From CAZWRV01 sp964636325 (GTDB lineage: Bacteria > Verrucomicrobiota > Lentisphaeria > Victivallales > GWF2-50-93), in the NCBI GenBank assembly GCA_964636325.1, contig CAZWRV010000107.1, positions 1-21,767 of the forward strand: a stretch of DNA of 21,767 nucleotides, read 5' to 3'. Made by a program: the position numbers and the translations under genes. A model generated the notes under the pieces. The model was given only the letters and a program-made list of their open reading frames with translations. It ran no database searches and was not told the DNA's origin. Position 1 is the first letter of the stretch, and the number at the start of each line of letters is the position of its first letter. Shown here one piece after another: positions 13,937-21,717 of the stretch.

Positions 13937-14283
13937 CCGCGCAGCCGGAGCGGAGGCGGAGCTTGCGGAGGCGGAAGCCCTGGCGGAATCGTCGGGAAGG
14001 ATTCTCGCCGCCTATTCCAGGGCTCCGGACTGCGAGGCCGTCCATAGGATGCGCGCTGCCGAAGCAGCCCGTGGTCAACGCCGACGAGACCGGATGGAAG
14101 GTCAGGGGAAGCCAGTGGTACGTCTGGATATTCTGCAACCGCTCGGTTGTGTTCTGCCACGCGGACAGAAGCAGATACTCGAAGGTGGTGGAGGACATCC
14201 TCGGCAAGGACTACGCCGGAACCGCCGTCTGCGACTTCTACGCCGCATACAACTTCCTTTTAATGAGGCAGGATTCCGATTAA
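13905..14283 (+). pseudogene. IS66-family transposase remnant
   Basis: Two pieces in different frames. From ATG 13905 an N-terminal piece reads MPEKPRRGKPDRAAGAEAE with a following charged helix, typical of the start of IS66 TnpC-like proteins. From about 14050, one frame over, comes a DDE-domain piece: PVVNADETGWKVRG (first catalytic Asp), QWYVWIFCNRS, SRYSKVVEDILGKDYAGT and VCDFYAAYN (second catalytic Asp). The ~250 residues usually preceding DETGW are mostly gone, and everything after AAYN is missing, including the catalytic Glu. The frame ends in palindromic element DNA. It is therefore a doubly truncated, inactive copy whose AbrB-like partner is still intact. Confidence 0.85.
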
Positions 14284-14303
14284 TCGAATCCTGCGGAATC
14301 AGG
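14268..14303. repeat. Palindromic element, left copy (truncated)
   Basis: 36 bp identical to the complement of 16395-16430. It contains the 9-bp stem GCAGGATTC/GAATCCTGC around a CGATTAATC core and then GGAATCAGG, whose partner arm is missing on the left. It forms the junction between the broken IS66 gene and the AT-rich island. Confidence 0.85.
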
Positions 14304-14329
14304 TTACAACATAATAACATGGTGATATT

Positions 14330-15898
14330 ATGAAAATGCGAAACATCTTAATTATCGTTTTTATGTCTTTGTTTCTTCATGCCACTGCGGACATCCGTCC
14401 GCACAGGCATATTTTTCATGAAGGCCGCGCGGCAACATATATTAACGGTAAATGGGGCCTCATTGATAAGTCAGGAAAACTGATAGCACAACCTATTTAT
14501 GATGATATAGGCTTTTTTTCCGAAGGTTACGCACCTGTCAAACTCAATAATAAATGGGGCTTTATAAATAAAGCTGGAGGTCTTGATGTAAAACATATAT
14601 ACGACGACGTCAAAATATTTCATGAAGGGTTTGCACCAGTTAAACTCAATAATAAATGGGGGTTCATTGACATAAAAGGTAAAATATTGGATGCATTAAT
14701 ATATGAAGATGTGCGACCATTCTTTTGTCGGCTTGCGGCAGTTAAGATTAATAATAAATGGGGCTTTATCGACAGGACTGGAATGATTGTCATTCAACCA
14801 ATGTTTTCCAACGTCATGGGTGGATTTAAAGAAGATCTATGTCCCGTAGAGGACAATGAGAAGAAATGGGGTTTTATTGACAAGGCAGGTAATTTCAAGA
14901 TAAAGCCTAGATTTGATTGCGCATTTCCATTTGAAAATGGACATGCAATAATAAACTGCGGCAATATCAATGGTGTTGCAGTTACGGAAGATGAGAGGAT
15001 ATCCAGGATAATGAACGATACAGAAACCGGGTTAATAAATAAGGAAGGCGAGTACGTCATTAAACCGACATCTTTGTTTCATTTTGATAGTCGTTCGGTG
15101 AGCAATATGCTTTTTCCATTCAGAAACGGTGAAGATAAATGGGGGTTTGTTGATAAAGACGGAAAGGTCGTCATCAAGCCTGTATACGATGATACAATGG
15201 ATTATAGAGGCGGCCTGGCAGCCGTTAAATCGAAAGAGAAATGGGGCTATATAGATGAAAAAGGGAATACTGTAATATTCCCTCAATACGATTCCGTGGA
15301 ATCATTCAAGGAAGGCATTGCAGTTGTTACAATTGGCAATATGTATGGTTGCATCGATAGTAAGGGGGAATATATCATACCACTTCAATACGATTTTATC
15401 TTCAATGACTTTTCAGATGGATTGTCCCCTGCCATATTGAAAGAGAAACATGGCTATGTCGACCTGAAAAATAATTTTATTTCAAATGAAAACATTGGTT
15501 TTTACAAAGAAAAAGAGCCAATGCGCGAGGAAGATAAAGTCTTTAAAGGATTCTTCCTAGTGGAGAAACTTCCAGGGAAATCAGATATAGATTCTATAAA
15601 AGACGGGGATTCTGTAGTTAAAGTTATGAAAGTATTCGGTATGCCGACAGAGATCGGTTGTGACAGGATGATCCTCCCAGACACTGATGAAAAGAAAGTC
15701 ATTTTGTACGGGCTAGGATGGAACTTATATACTGAAAATGCTGGCAAGAAGGATTTCTTGAAAGTATGGATTCAGCTTAAACGACAACATGAAGGTGAAG
15801 ACAAAGATTACGGGAACCCTATCTTGTGGGAACGTGGCAAGAAGACAGAAGGCTGGATTGTGGATTCAATTACGGTAGACAAAAATCCTCCAAAATGA
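14330..15898 (+). CDS. Secreted WG-repeat protein, AT-rich and probably transferred
   Basis: 522 residues. An N-terminal signal peptide (MRNILIIVFMSLFLHATA) predicts export. About ten tandem WG repeats of 40-60 residues follow: seven clear KWGFI/KWGLI/KWGYI units and three degenerate ones (TGLI, MYGCI, KHGYV), each followed by a D/NKxGK and often an IKPxYDD-like strand. WG-repeat proteins form beta-rich surfaces and are often taken to bind partners; the function is unknown here. The last ~120 residues differ; GDSVVKVMKVFGMPTE resembles the start of a SmpA/BamE-like fold. Codons are strongly A/T-ending, unlike every neighbour, so it is likely horizontally acquired. GGTG at about 14320 is a weak ribosome-binding site. 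Confidence 0.9.
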   Translation: MKMRNILIIVFMSLFLHATADIRPHRHIFHEGRAATYINGKWGLIDKSGKLIAQPIYDDIGFFSEGYAPVKLNNKWGFINKAGGLDVKHIYDDVKIFHEGFAPVKLNNKWGFIDIKGKILDALIYEDVRPFFCRLAAVKINNKWGFIDRTGMIVIQPMFSNVMGGFKEDLCPVEDNEKKWGFIDKAGNFKIKPRFDCAFPFENGHAIINCGNINGVAVTEDERISRIMNDTETGLINKEGEYVIKPTSLFHFDSRSVSNMLFPFRNGEDKWGFVDKDGKVVIKPVYDDTMDYRGGLAAVKSKEKWGYIDEKGNTVIFPQYDSVESFKEGIAVVTIGNMYGCIDSKGEYIIPLQYDFIFNDFSDGLSPAILKEKHGYVDLKNNFISNENIGFYKEKEPMREEDKVFKGFFLVEKLPGKSDIDSIKDGDSVVKVMKVFGMPTEIGCDRMILPDTDEKKVILYGLGWNLYTENAGKKDFLKVWIQLKRQHEGEDKDYGNPILWERGKKTEGWIVDSITVDKNPPK

Positions 15899-15906
15899 AG
15901 AAACAT

Positions 15907-15922
15907 CGGGGTCACACCCCCG
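15907..15922. repeat. Short hairpin after the WG-repeat gene
   Basis: CGGGG-TCACAC-CCCCG lies just after the WG-gene stop. No T-run follows, so it is not a standard terminator; short GGGGT..ACCCC hairpins are common among dispersed palindromic repeats. Confidence 0.35.
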
Positions 15923-15991
15923 CTATTGATTCTGCTGAAAAAAGATGTCCCGAAAATCGCCTGACCGCCCTTCCAGCAGTTTCCGGACGCG

Positions 15992-16363
15992 TCACAAATT
16001 TCTGACAAGGAACAATTCGGTTCCGTCGAATTCCCATTTCACGGTTTCACCCGGTCCGAGACGGAGCGCCGCGGCGAGAGGCACCGGAATGCATACATAC
16101 AGTCTCGGCCTCTGCGCTTTTGATTTTATTGTCTGCACCTTCATGGGATATGCCTGATCGCCTCTTCGCCTTTTCCCGGCGGTCAGTTTGACCAGTCTGA
16201 GTCTTCCCCTGTCGACCAGTTCCCATTCCACCAGATTTTTTCCCTTCAGTCCGGTCTTTTCCGCGAATTCGGCGGAGAGATAGACATACGGTCTCCGCTT
16301 CTGCCCCCCGCTTCTGATGCTCTGCACGTTCAGCGGGACGACAGCTTTTTTCCGGGATTTCAT
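15992..16363 (-). CDS. Tandem AbrB/SpoVT-like DNA-binding protein
   Basis: 123 residues from ATG 16363, preferred over ATG 16393 because AAAGGA sits at proper spacing before it and 16393 lies at the edge of the palindromic element. It contains two copies of the same AbrB-like unit. Unit 1 is about 9-60, with YVYLSAEFAEKTGLKGKN then LVEWELVDRGRLRLVKL. Unit 2 is about 72-122, with YVCIPVPLAAALRLGPGE then TVKWEFDGTELFLVRN. A basic linker (TAGKRRRGDQ) joins them. The units resemble the single-unit protein at 13739, suggesting both came with IS66-type elements. A single chain with two half-sites could act as a pseudo-dimer. It converges on the WG-repeat gene. A DNA-binding role is family knowledge, the target is unknown. 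Confidence 0.8.
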   Translation of the reverse strand: MKSRKKAVVPLNVQSIRSGGQKRRPYVYLSAEFAEKTGLKGKNLVEWELVDRGRLRLVKLTAGKRRRGDQAYPMKVQTIKSKAQRPRLYVCIPVPLAAALRLGPGETVKWEFDGTELFLVRNL

Positions 16364-16391
16364 GATTTTTCCTTTGAAATTCCTCTTTTTC

Positions 16392-16442
16392 ATTCCTGAT
16401 TCCGCAGGATTCGATTAATCGGAATCCTGCGGAATCAGGAAT
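16392..16442. repeat. 51-nt near-perfect palindrome (right copy)
   Basis: Perfect 21-bp arms (16392-16412 and 16422-16442) surround a 9-nt centre GATTAATCG, itself almost palindromic. The inner 36 bp (16395-16430) are the exact complement of 14268-14303. It lies just upstream of the tandem AbrB gene and could extrude as a cruciform or form a long hairpin in RNA. Confidence 0.92.
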
Positions 16443-16618
16443 AAGTTTTTCAATTTCTTCGACCATAGCAATGGACCGCCACATTGAACTTCGCGATTGA
16501 TTCGCCGAGTTTTCCAATCGACATCTAGCCGCCTCCATTGCGAATTTCCTGGGCAAAGTCATTCCTTCGCGGCCTTTGCTCATTCGCGAGAGTCAAAGTT
16601 CATGAGTCCATGAATTAA
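16443..16618. other. Spacer between palindrome and fucosidase stop
   Basis: About 175 bp with no supportable gene. On the minus strand an open frame runs through it (including MSKGREGMTLPRKFAMEAA) but has no recognisable family and continues through the palindrome, so it is probably fortuitous or debris. No T-run terminator for the fucosidase gene is visible. Confidence 0.4.
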
Positions 16619-19066
16619 TCAGGCTACGCCATAGACGCGTCCCTTTTCCGTCTTGAATTCAAGAATTCCGACGGCATGCCTCGCCTCAATGCTATGGCCG
16701 TCCGAAGAAACCTTCAGGGGCATGTCCGTCCGTATCCGGCAGACGCCGCCGCTCCTTGAAAGAATCGAAGCCTTGTGCAATTTGCGGTTCTTCCATTCGA
16801 GGTCTACGATGAAATTGCCCCTGGCAACAAGACCTTTCACGGCTCCGTCGCTCCACAGGGAAGGCAAGGCTGGGAGAAGGCGGATGATGAACCCGGCTTC
16901 TTTCCTTCCCGCGGAACCTGCGGCTGCGAAATTCGCGGTTTTCTCGTGGCTCTGGAGGAGCATCTCGCATATTCCGGCCGTGAGGCCGAAGTTGCCGTCG
17001 ATCTGGAACGGCGGGTGCGCGTCGAGCAAGTTCATGTAGACGCCTCCGCCTCCGCGGTAATTGACGCTGTTTGTATCCACCAGCCTGAGCATTCGGTTTA
17101 TGAGCCCGAGGCAGCGGTCGCCGTCAAGCAGGCGCGCCCAGAAGTTGATCTTCCAGGCGAGGGACCAGCCCGTGCCTTCGTCCCCCCTGATCTCGAGCGT
17201 CCTCTTCGCGGCTTCGAAAAGCTCCGGGGTGCCGTCCGCGGTTATCTGGCTTCCGGGATGCAGCGCGAAGAGATGCGAGACGTGCCGGTGGTTCGGCTCC
17301 GCGTCTTCAAAGTCCTTGTACCACTCCTGGAGGCGGCCGTTCCGGCCGATCTGGTAAGGCATGAGCCTGCCAAGCGCGTCGCTTATCCTGCCGCGGAAAT
17401 CCTCGTCCAGGTCCAGAATCTCCGCCGCCAGCGCGCAGTCCGTCAGAAGCTCCCTCGTTATGCCCATGTCCATGGTGCTGGAAATGCTCACGCATTCGGG
17501 GTTGCCGTCCGGGGCGATAAATCTGTTCTCCGGCGACGTCGCGGGCGCCGTTACAAGATATTCCCTGCCGTCAAGCTTGTGCGGCACGAGCCAGTCCAGC
17601 AGGAATTCCGCGGACCTTTTCATCAGGGGATACGCCTTCTCGGAGAGGAACTTCCTGTCCTGCGTGAACGCATAATGCTCCCACAGGTGCGTCGCGAGCC
17701 AGGCACCGCCCATTGGCCAGCAGGACCATGTGGGATCGCCTTTCCCGTAGTCGCCGACCGCGCATGCCAGCCCCCACAGGTCGGCGTTGTGATGGGCGGT
17801 CCAGCCGCGGCAGCCGTAGTTCTCCGAGGCGACCTTCTGGCCGGTGGCCGCGAGCTTCTCTATAAGCGAGAACATCGGCTCATGGCATTCGGAGAGGTTT
17901 GCCGGCTCCGCCGGCCAGTAGTTCATCTGGGTGTTGATGTTGATCGTGTAGTTCGAGCTCCAGGGCGGACGCAGGATGTCGTTCCAAATCCCCTGGAGGT
18001 TCGTCGCCTGGGTGCCCGGACGGGAAGAGGCGATCATCAGGTATCGGCCGTATTGGAAAAGCAGAGCCGCAAGCCGCGCGTCGCTCTTTCCGTCGTGGCT
18101 CTTCAGCCTTTCATCACTGGGCAGGTCGCATCTGCCCGGAACGCCGAGCTCTAGCGAAAATCTGTCGAAGAGCCTCCCGTGATCCCTGACGTGCGCCTTA
18201 CGGATGCTTTTGAAGTTCTTTTCGGAAACCGCCTTCAGCGCCGATTCCGTCATGGCGGAAGGCGACAGCCCTTCCTTGCCCGGCAGCTTGGCATAACCGT
18301 TGAAGCTGGTCGCCGAAACGACGAAGATAATGGCCGAAACCGCGTCCTTGATCTCTATTCCATTGTCGGACGCGGCGACAGTTCCTCCTTCAGGGACGAT
18401 GCGGAGCCTCACTTCGAAGCCGACACCTTCGGCCTCTTCATAGACCGTGCGGTCCAGGCTGTAATATGAAGGATCCAGATGGGACGGCGCCTTTCCAGAC
18501 ATCGCGAAAGTGTCCGGGCCGATGCACTTCTGCGAATTTCGCAGCTGGCTGTCCATCGAGGCCGTGAAGCTGAGGCGGCCCTTGCCGGTCGAAGAGAGCC
18601 GTATTACAAGGGCCTTGTCAGGGAAGCTCGCGATGTAAGTCCTTTCATATCTAGTGGTTCCGTCCGTATAGCCGACCTTCGCGATGGCGCGCGCGATGTC
18701 AAGCTCGCGGAAATATTCCCCGGGTGCGGACTGGCCGCCGAACCTGAGCCGCAGGTTGGCCATAGGCAGATATGACTGCGAGAAGGGGCCCTGCAGCTTC
18801 TTGCACAGTTCGTTGGCTCCGTGGTAGTCCTCCCTGAACAGTGCCTCCCTGATCTCCGGCAGCGCATCCTTTGCCCCGGACACGGTATATTTCCCCGGAA
18901 TCCCGGACCAGAGCGTGTCCTCGTTGAGCTCTATCAGATCCTCTTCGACTCCTCCGAAAACCATCGCCCCCGTCCTGCCGTTCCCCAGAGGCAGCGCCTC
19001 CGTGAAGCCGGCGGCCGGCTGGAGGTATCTCAGCCTCATCTCGTTTCCTGCGGAACTTGCGGCCAT
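16619..19066 (-). CDS. GH95 alpha-L-fucosidase / alpha-galactosidase
   Basis: 815 residues, full length for GH95, inverting enzymes that remove alpha-1,2-linked L-fucose or related L-galactose from glycans. The N-terminal beta domain has EALPLGNGRTGAMVFGG at 23-39 and ELNEDTLWSG at 46-55. The (alpha/alpha)6 domain has YTININTQMNYWPAEPANLS at 373-392, where Asn376 and Asn378 match the water-activating pair. It also has ATSPENRF (Glu513, likely the acid), HRHVSHLFALHPGSQI at 593-608, and FQIDGNFGLTAGICEMLLQS (Asp690). There is no signal peptide, so it is presumably cytoplasmic and acts on imported oligosaccharides. AGGAAGGG lies upstream of ATG 19066. It follows the dehydrogenase gene by 67 nt on the same strand and may be read from it. 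Confidence 0.95.
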   Translation of the reverse strand: MAASSAGNEMRLRYLQPAAGFTEALPLGNGRTGAMVFGGVEEDLIELNEDTLWSGIPGKYTVSGAKDALPEIREALFREDYHGANELCKKLQGPFSQSYLPMANLRLRFGGQSAPGEYFRELDIARAIAKVGYTDGTTRYERTYIASFPDKALVIRLSSTGKGRLSFTASMDSQLRNSQKCIGPDTFAMSGKAPSHLDPSYYSLDRTVYEEAEGVGFEVRLRIVPEGGTVAASDNGIEIKDAVSAIIFVVSATSFNGYAKLPGKEGLSPSAMTESALKAVSEKNFKSIRKAHVRDHGRLFDRFSLELGVPGRCDLPSDERLKSHDGKSDARLAALLFQYGRYLMIASSRPGTQATNLQGIWNDILRPPWSSNYTININTQMNYWPAEPANLSECHEPMFSLIEKLAATGQKVASENYGCRGWTAHHNADLWGLACAVGDYGKGDPTWSCWPMGGAWLATHLWEHYAFTQDRKFLSEKAYPLMKRSAEFLLDWLVPHKLDGREYLVTAPATSPENRFIAPDGNPECVSISSTMDMGITRELLTDCALAAEILDLDEDFRGRISDALGRLMPYQIGRNGRLQEWYKDFEDAEPNHRHVSHLFALHPGSQITADGTPELFEAAKRTLEIRGDEGTGWSLAWKINFWARLLDGDRCLGLINRMLRLVDTNSVNYRGGGGVYMNLLDAHPPFQIDGNFGLTAGICEMLLQSHEKTANFAAAGSAGRKEAGFIIRLLPALPSLWSDGAVKGLVARGNFIVDLEWKNRKLHKASILSRSGGVCRIRTDMPLKVSSDGHSIEARHAVGILEFKTEKGRVYGVA

Positions 19067-19133
19067 ATTATTTTGCCCTTCCTAAATTTTATTCAGGATA
19101 ACCACGATTTTTCACTTGGCCCCCCCGAAAGCA

Positions 19134-20549
19134 TCACGGGAAGATCTTGCCAGGGTTCAGAATCCCTTTGGGGTCCAGGGCGTTTTTCACGGACTTCATG
19201 GCGGCCATAAGCTCCTTGGAGACGACGATATCCATGTATTTCCTGCGCTTGTAGCCGATGCCGTGCTCGCCGCTGATCGTGCCGCCGAGCTTGGACGCCG
19301 CAGCATAGAGCTCCTTTAGGATTTCCGGAAGTATTTTCTTCCATTCGTCCATGGGCATCTCCGGCGGTTTGACCGGCGTCGAGTGGAGGTTGCCGTCGCC
19401 GGCGTGTCCGTAGGTCGGAATCACGACGCCGTATTTTGCGGACAGGGCCTCCACCTCCCTGACGAGATCGGGGATCTGCGCGAAGGGTACGACGATGTCC
19501 TCGAGGCTCTGGACCGGGCTGTAGACCTTGAACGCCTCCGCGATGTTGCGGCGCACACGCCAAATCCGCTCGGAGGTCGTATGGTTGTCGGCCACGTAGA
19601 CTTCCATCGCGCCCTTCTTCATGCAGATTTCGCCGACGGAATCGTATTGTTCCTCGACCTCCTTCTCGCTGGAGCCGTCGACCTCGATGATGAGCATCGC
19701 CCCTGCGTCCTCGTAGGGGAAATGCTCGTTGAGATATTTGCACGCGGTCTGCACCGAGAGCTTGTCCATGAATTCGATCGCGGTCGGGATGATCCCGGAC
19801 TCTGTCATGATCGTGGGGACCGCGCCTATCGCGTCGTCTATTGTTTTGAAGAGGACTAGGAGGCCGACCTTGGCCTTCGGAATCGGCATCAGCTTCAGGA
19901 TAATCTTCGTGAAGATTCCAAGGGTGCCCTCGGAACCGACCATGAGGCCGAGAAGGTTGTAGCCGGTGACGTCCTTCACCCTCTTTCCGCCCAGCTCGAC
20001 GATGTCGCCGTTGGGAAGAACGAGTTCCATGCCAAGGACATAGCGGCCGGTGACGCCGTATTTGACGGCCTTGCCGCCGCCCGCGTTCTCCGCCACGTTG
20101 CCGCCGATGAAGCATGTCTCCAGGCTCATCGGATATCCCGCGTAGAACAGGCCGTGTTCTTTAGTGGCGTCGTTGATCTGGTTCGTCACGACGCCGGCTT
20201 CGACGGTGCAGGTCATATTGGCCGGGTCGATCTCGAGGATTTTGTTCAGCCTCTCGATTGAGAGCAGTATGCCGCCGTAGATCGGCACTGCGCCGCACGA
20301 GAGCCCGCTGCCCGCGCCGCGGGGAGTCACGGGGATTTTCTCCCTGTTGGCGAGCTTCATTATCTTTGAAATTTCCTCGGCGCAGGCGGGCTTGACAACG
20401 ATCTCCGGCATTTTTGCATATTCCGGACCGGCGACCTCGTCATGGCTGTACTGCTGCATCGCATCGGGATTCTCAAAGATGACGTTGCGTTCCCCGACAA
20501 CCCGCTTCAGTTCGTCCGCGATCTTACTTGTAACCTTGCCGTATTGCAT
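19134..20549 (-). CDS. glcD: FAD-dependent 2-hydroxyacid dehydrogenase, GlcD/LctD type
   Basis: 471 residues. Oxidises a 2-hydroxyacid, most likely D-lactate or glycolate, to the 2-oxoacid. The PCMH-type FAD domain shows VTPRGAGSGLSCGAVP at 74-89, GGNVAENAGGGKAVKYG at 149-165 and GSEGTLGIFT at 205-214. The C-terminal domain has GHAGDGNLH at 381-389 (metal-binding histidines), GEHGIG at 427-432 and the DPKGILNPGKIF ending. ATG 20549 is preferred; a TTG at 20564 is possible. It lies 101 nt downstream of etfA on the same strand, an arrangement like the EtfAB-linked lactate dehydrogenases (LctBCD of acetogens), which pass electrons to an ETF. Glycolate cannot be excluded; no glcE or glcF is adjacent. 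Confidence 0.92.
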   Translation of the reverse strand: MQYGKVTSKIADELKRVVGERNVIFENPDAMQQYSHDEVAGPEYAKMPEIVVKPACAEEISKIMKLANREKIPVTPRGAGSGLSCGAVPIYGGILLSIERLNKILEIDPANMTCTVEAGVVTNQINDATKEHGLFYAGYPMSLETCFIGGNVAENAGGGKAVKYGVTGRYVLGMELVLPNGDIVELGGKRVKDVTGYNLLGLMVGSEGTLGIFTKIILKLMPIPKAKVGLLVLFKTIDDAIGAVPTIMTESGIIPTAIEFMDKLSVQTACKYLNEHFPYEDAGAMLIIEVDGSSEKEVEEQYDSVGEICMKKGAMEVYVADNHTTSERIWRVRRNIAEAFKVYSPVQSLEDIVVPFAQIPDLVREVEALSAKYGVVIPTYGHAGDGNLHSTPVKPPEMPMDEWKKILPEILKELYAAASKLGGTISGEHGIGYKRRKYMDIVVSKELMAAMKSVKNALDPKGILNPGKIFP

Positions 20550-20650
20550 TTTATTTGCGCACAACTATTTAAAACCAAGATTTTTAATATTCCTTTGCTC
20601 ATCGGAAGGTTTTGTTACGGCTCAGGCTGCTCTGGGCATTTTGTGGCCAT

Positions 20651-21655
20651 CTATTTTCTTTTCCTCTCTTCGAGCTTGCGGATGAGGACAGGGAGGAATT
20701 CGAAGAGGTCGGCGACCACGCCGAAATCCGCGACCCTGAAAATCTGGGCGTCGGGATCCTTGTTGACCGCTATGATGCTGCCTGAGGTCTGCATTCCGGC
20801 CAGGTGCTGTATCGCTCCGGAAATGCCGCATGCGATGTAAGTCTTTGGCGACACTGTCTTTCCGCTGAGGCCGATCTGGTGGGGGTATTCGATCCAGCCT
20901 TGGTCGACAGCGTCCCTGGAAGCGCCGACGCCGCCGTCGAGCAGCTCCGCCAGACGGCGTATCATCGCGAAGTTCTCCGCCTTCTTCAAGCCTCTGCCGC
21001 CGGAGACGATCAATTCCGAGTCCTCGAGCGGCGTTCCCTGCGATTCGTCAGGGACAAACCTTTCGAATTCCACCCTGGACTTCAGGCATTCGCTTGGAGG
21101 GCTTTCACGGATTATTTCACCTTTGCGTGAGGCATCCCTGTCGGATGGTCTTGCCGATTTCGGCCGTACCGTCGCCATCTGCGGGCGCGCCTCCGGCGTC
21201 CGTATCGTCGCGAGGATGTTGCCGCCGATCGCCGGTCTTGTCTGCAGAAGGCCATTGTCCGCAGGATCGATTGCGAGCTCGGTGCAGTCCGCGGTGAGCC
21301 CCGCAAAGATATTGTCCGTCGCGACCATCGGCATGACGGTCCTGCCGGTCGTAGTCGCGGCGGCTATTATGATTTCAGGGCTGTATTTGCCGACGAGCCA
21401 GCTCAGCGTCTTCTGGGAAGGCTCGGCAAGGAAATCCGCGAAAATCGGATTGTCGACTAAATATACCTGGTCGGCGCCATGGAAGATGAGTTCCCTGGCT
21501 TCCTCCTCGGCCATGCGGTCGGCCATGAGGACCGCGGACAGCTTGACCCCGAGGCTTTCCGCTAGGGCTCTCCCTCGGTTCAGAAGTTCGAAGGAGACAG
21601 GCCTCAGCCTGCCGCCCTTCTGCTCCGCCAGAATCCAGACTCCGGAATAAGACAT
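20651..21655 (-). CDS. etfA: Electron transfer flavoprotein subunit alpha
   Basis: 334 residues. The C-terminal FAD-binding domain is complete: SGGRGLKKAENF at 218-229, GGVGASRDAVDQGW at 241-254, GLSGKTVSPKTYIACGISGA at 262-281 and IQHLAGM, then AVNKDPDAQIFRVADFG at 296-312. The N-terminal half has the usual alpha/beta ETF domain. There is no N-terminal ferredoxin-like 4Fe-4S segment, unlike LctC of Acetobacterium. It would carry electrons from the adjacent GlcD-type dehydrogenase, but needs EtfB as partner, which is not within the window. The ATG at 21655 lacks a strong Shine-Dalgarno. A TATAAT lies 56 nt upstream, so etfA appears to be first in its transcript. Confidence 0.95.
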   Translation of the reverse strand: MSYSGVWILAEQKGGRLRPVSFELLNRGRALAESLGVKLSAVLMADRMAEEEARELIFHGADQVYLVDNPIFADFLAEPSQKTLSWLVGKYSPEIIIAAATTTGRTVMPMVATDNIFAGLTADCTELAIDPADNGLLQTRPAIGGNILATIRTPEARPQMATVRPKSARPSDRDASRKGEIIRESPPSECLKSRVEFERFVPDESQGTPLEDSELIVSGGRGLKKAENFAMIRRLAELLDGGVGASRDAVDQGWIEYPHQIGLSGKTVSPKTYIACGISGAIQHLAGMQTSGSIIAVNKDPDAQIFRVADFGVVADLFEFLPVLIRKLEERKRK

Positions 21656-21711
21656 GATTCATAGTCCAATTATATGATACGTCAGAAACATTTCGACAGG
21701 ATGTTCAGGAT

Positions 21712-21717
21712 ATTATA
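21712..21717 (-). promoter_or_regulatory. Probable -10 box for etfA-glcD
   Basis: TATAAT on the minus strand at 21717-21712, with only a weak TGTAAA-like -35 at about 17 bp. Between it and the start codon, AACAT and ATGTT (about 21688-21705) form an imperfect inverted repeat that could be an operator. Confidence 0.4.

Noticed and set aside
16047..16583. Minus-strand 178-aa frame running through the 51-nt palindrome
   Set aside because: Overlaps the tandem AbrB gene out of frame and shows no family resemblance; the continuity through the palindrome appears fortuitous.
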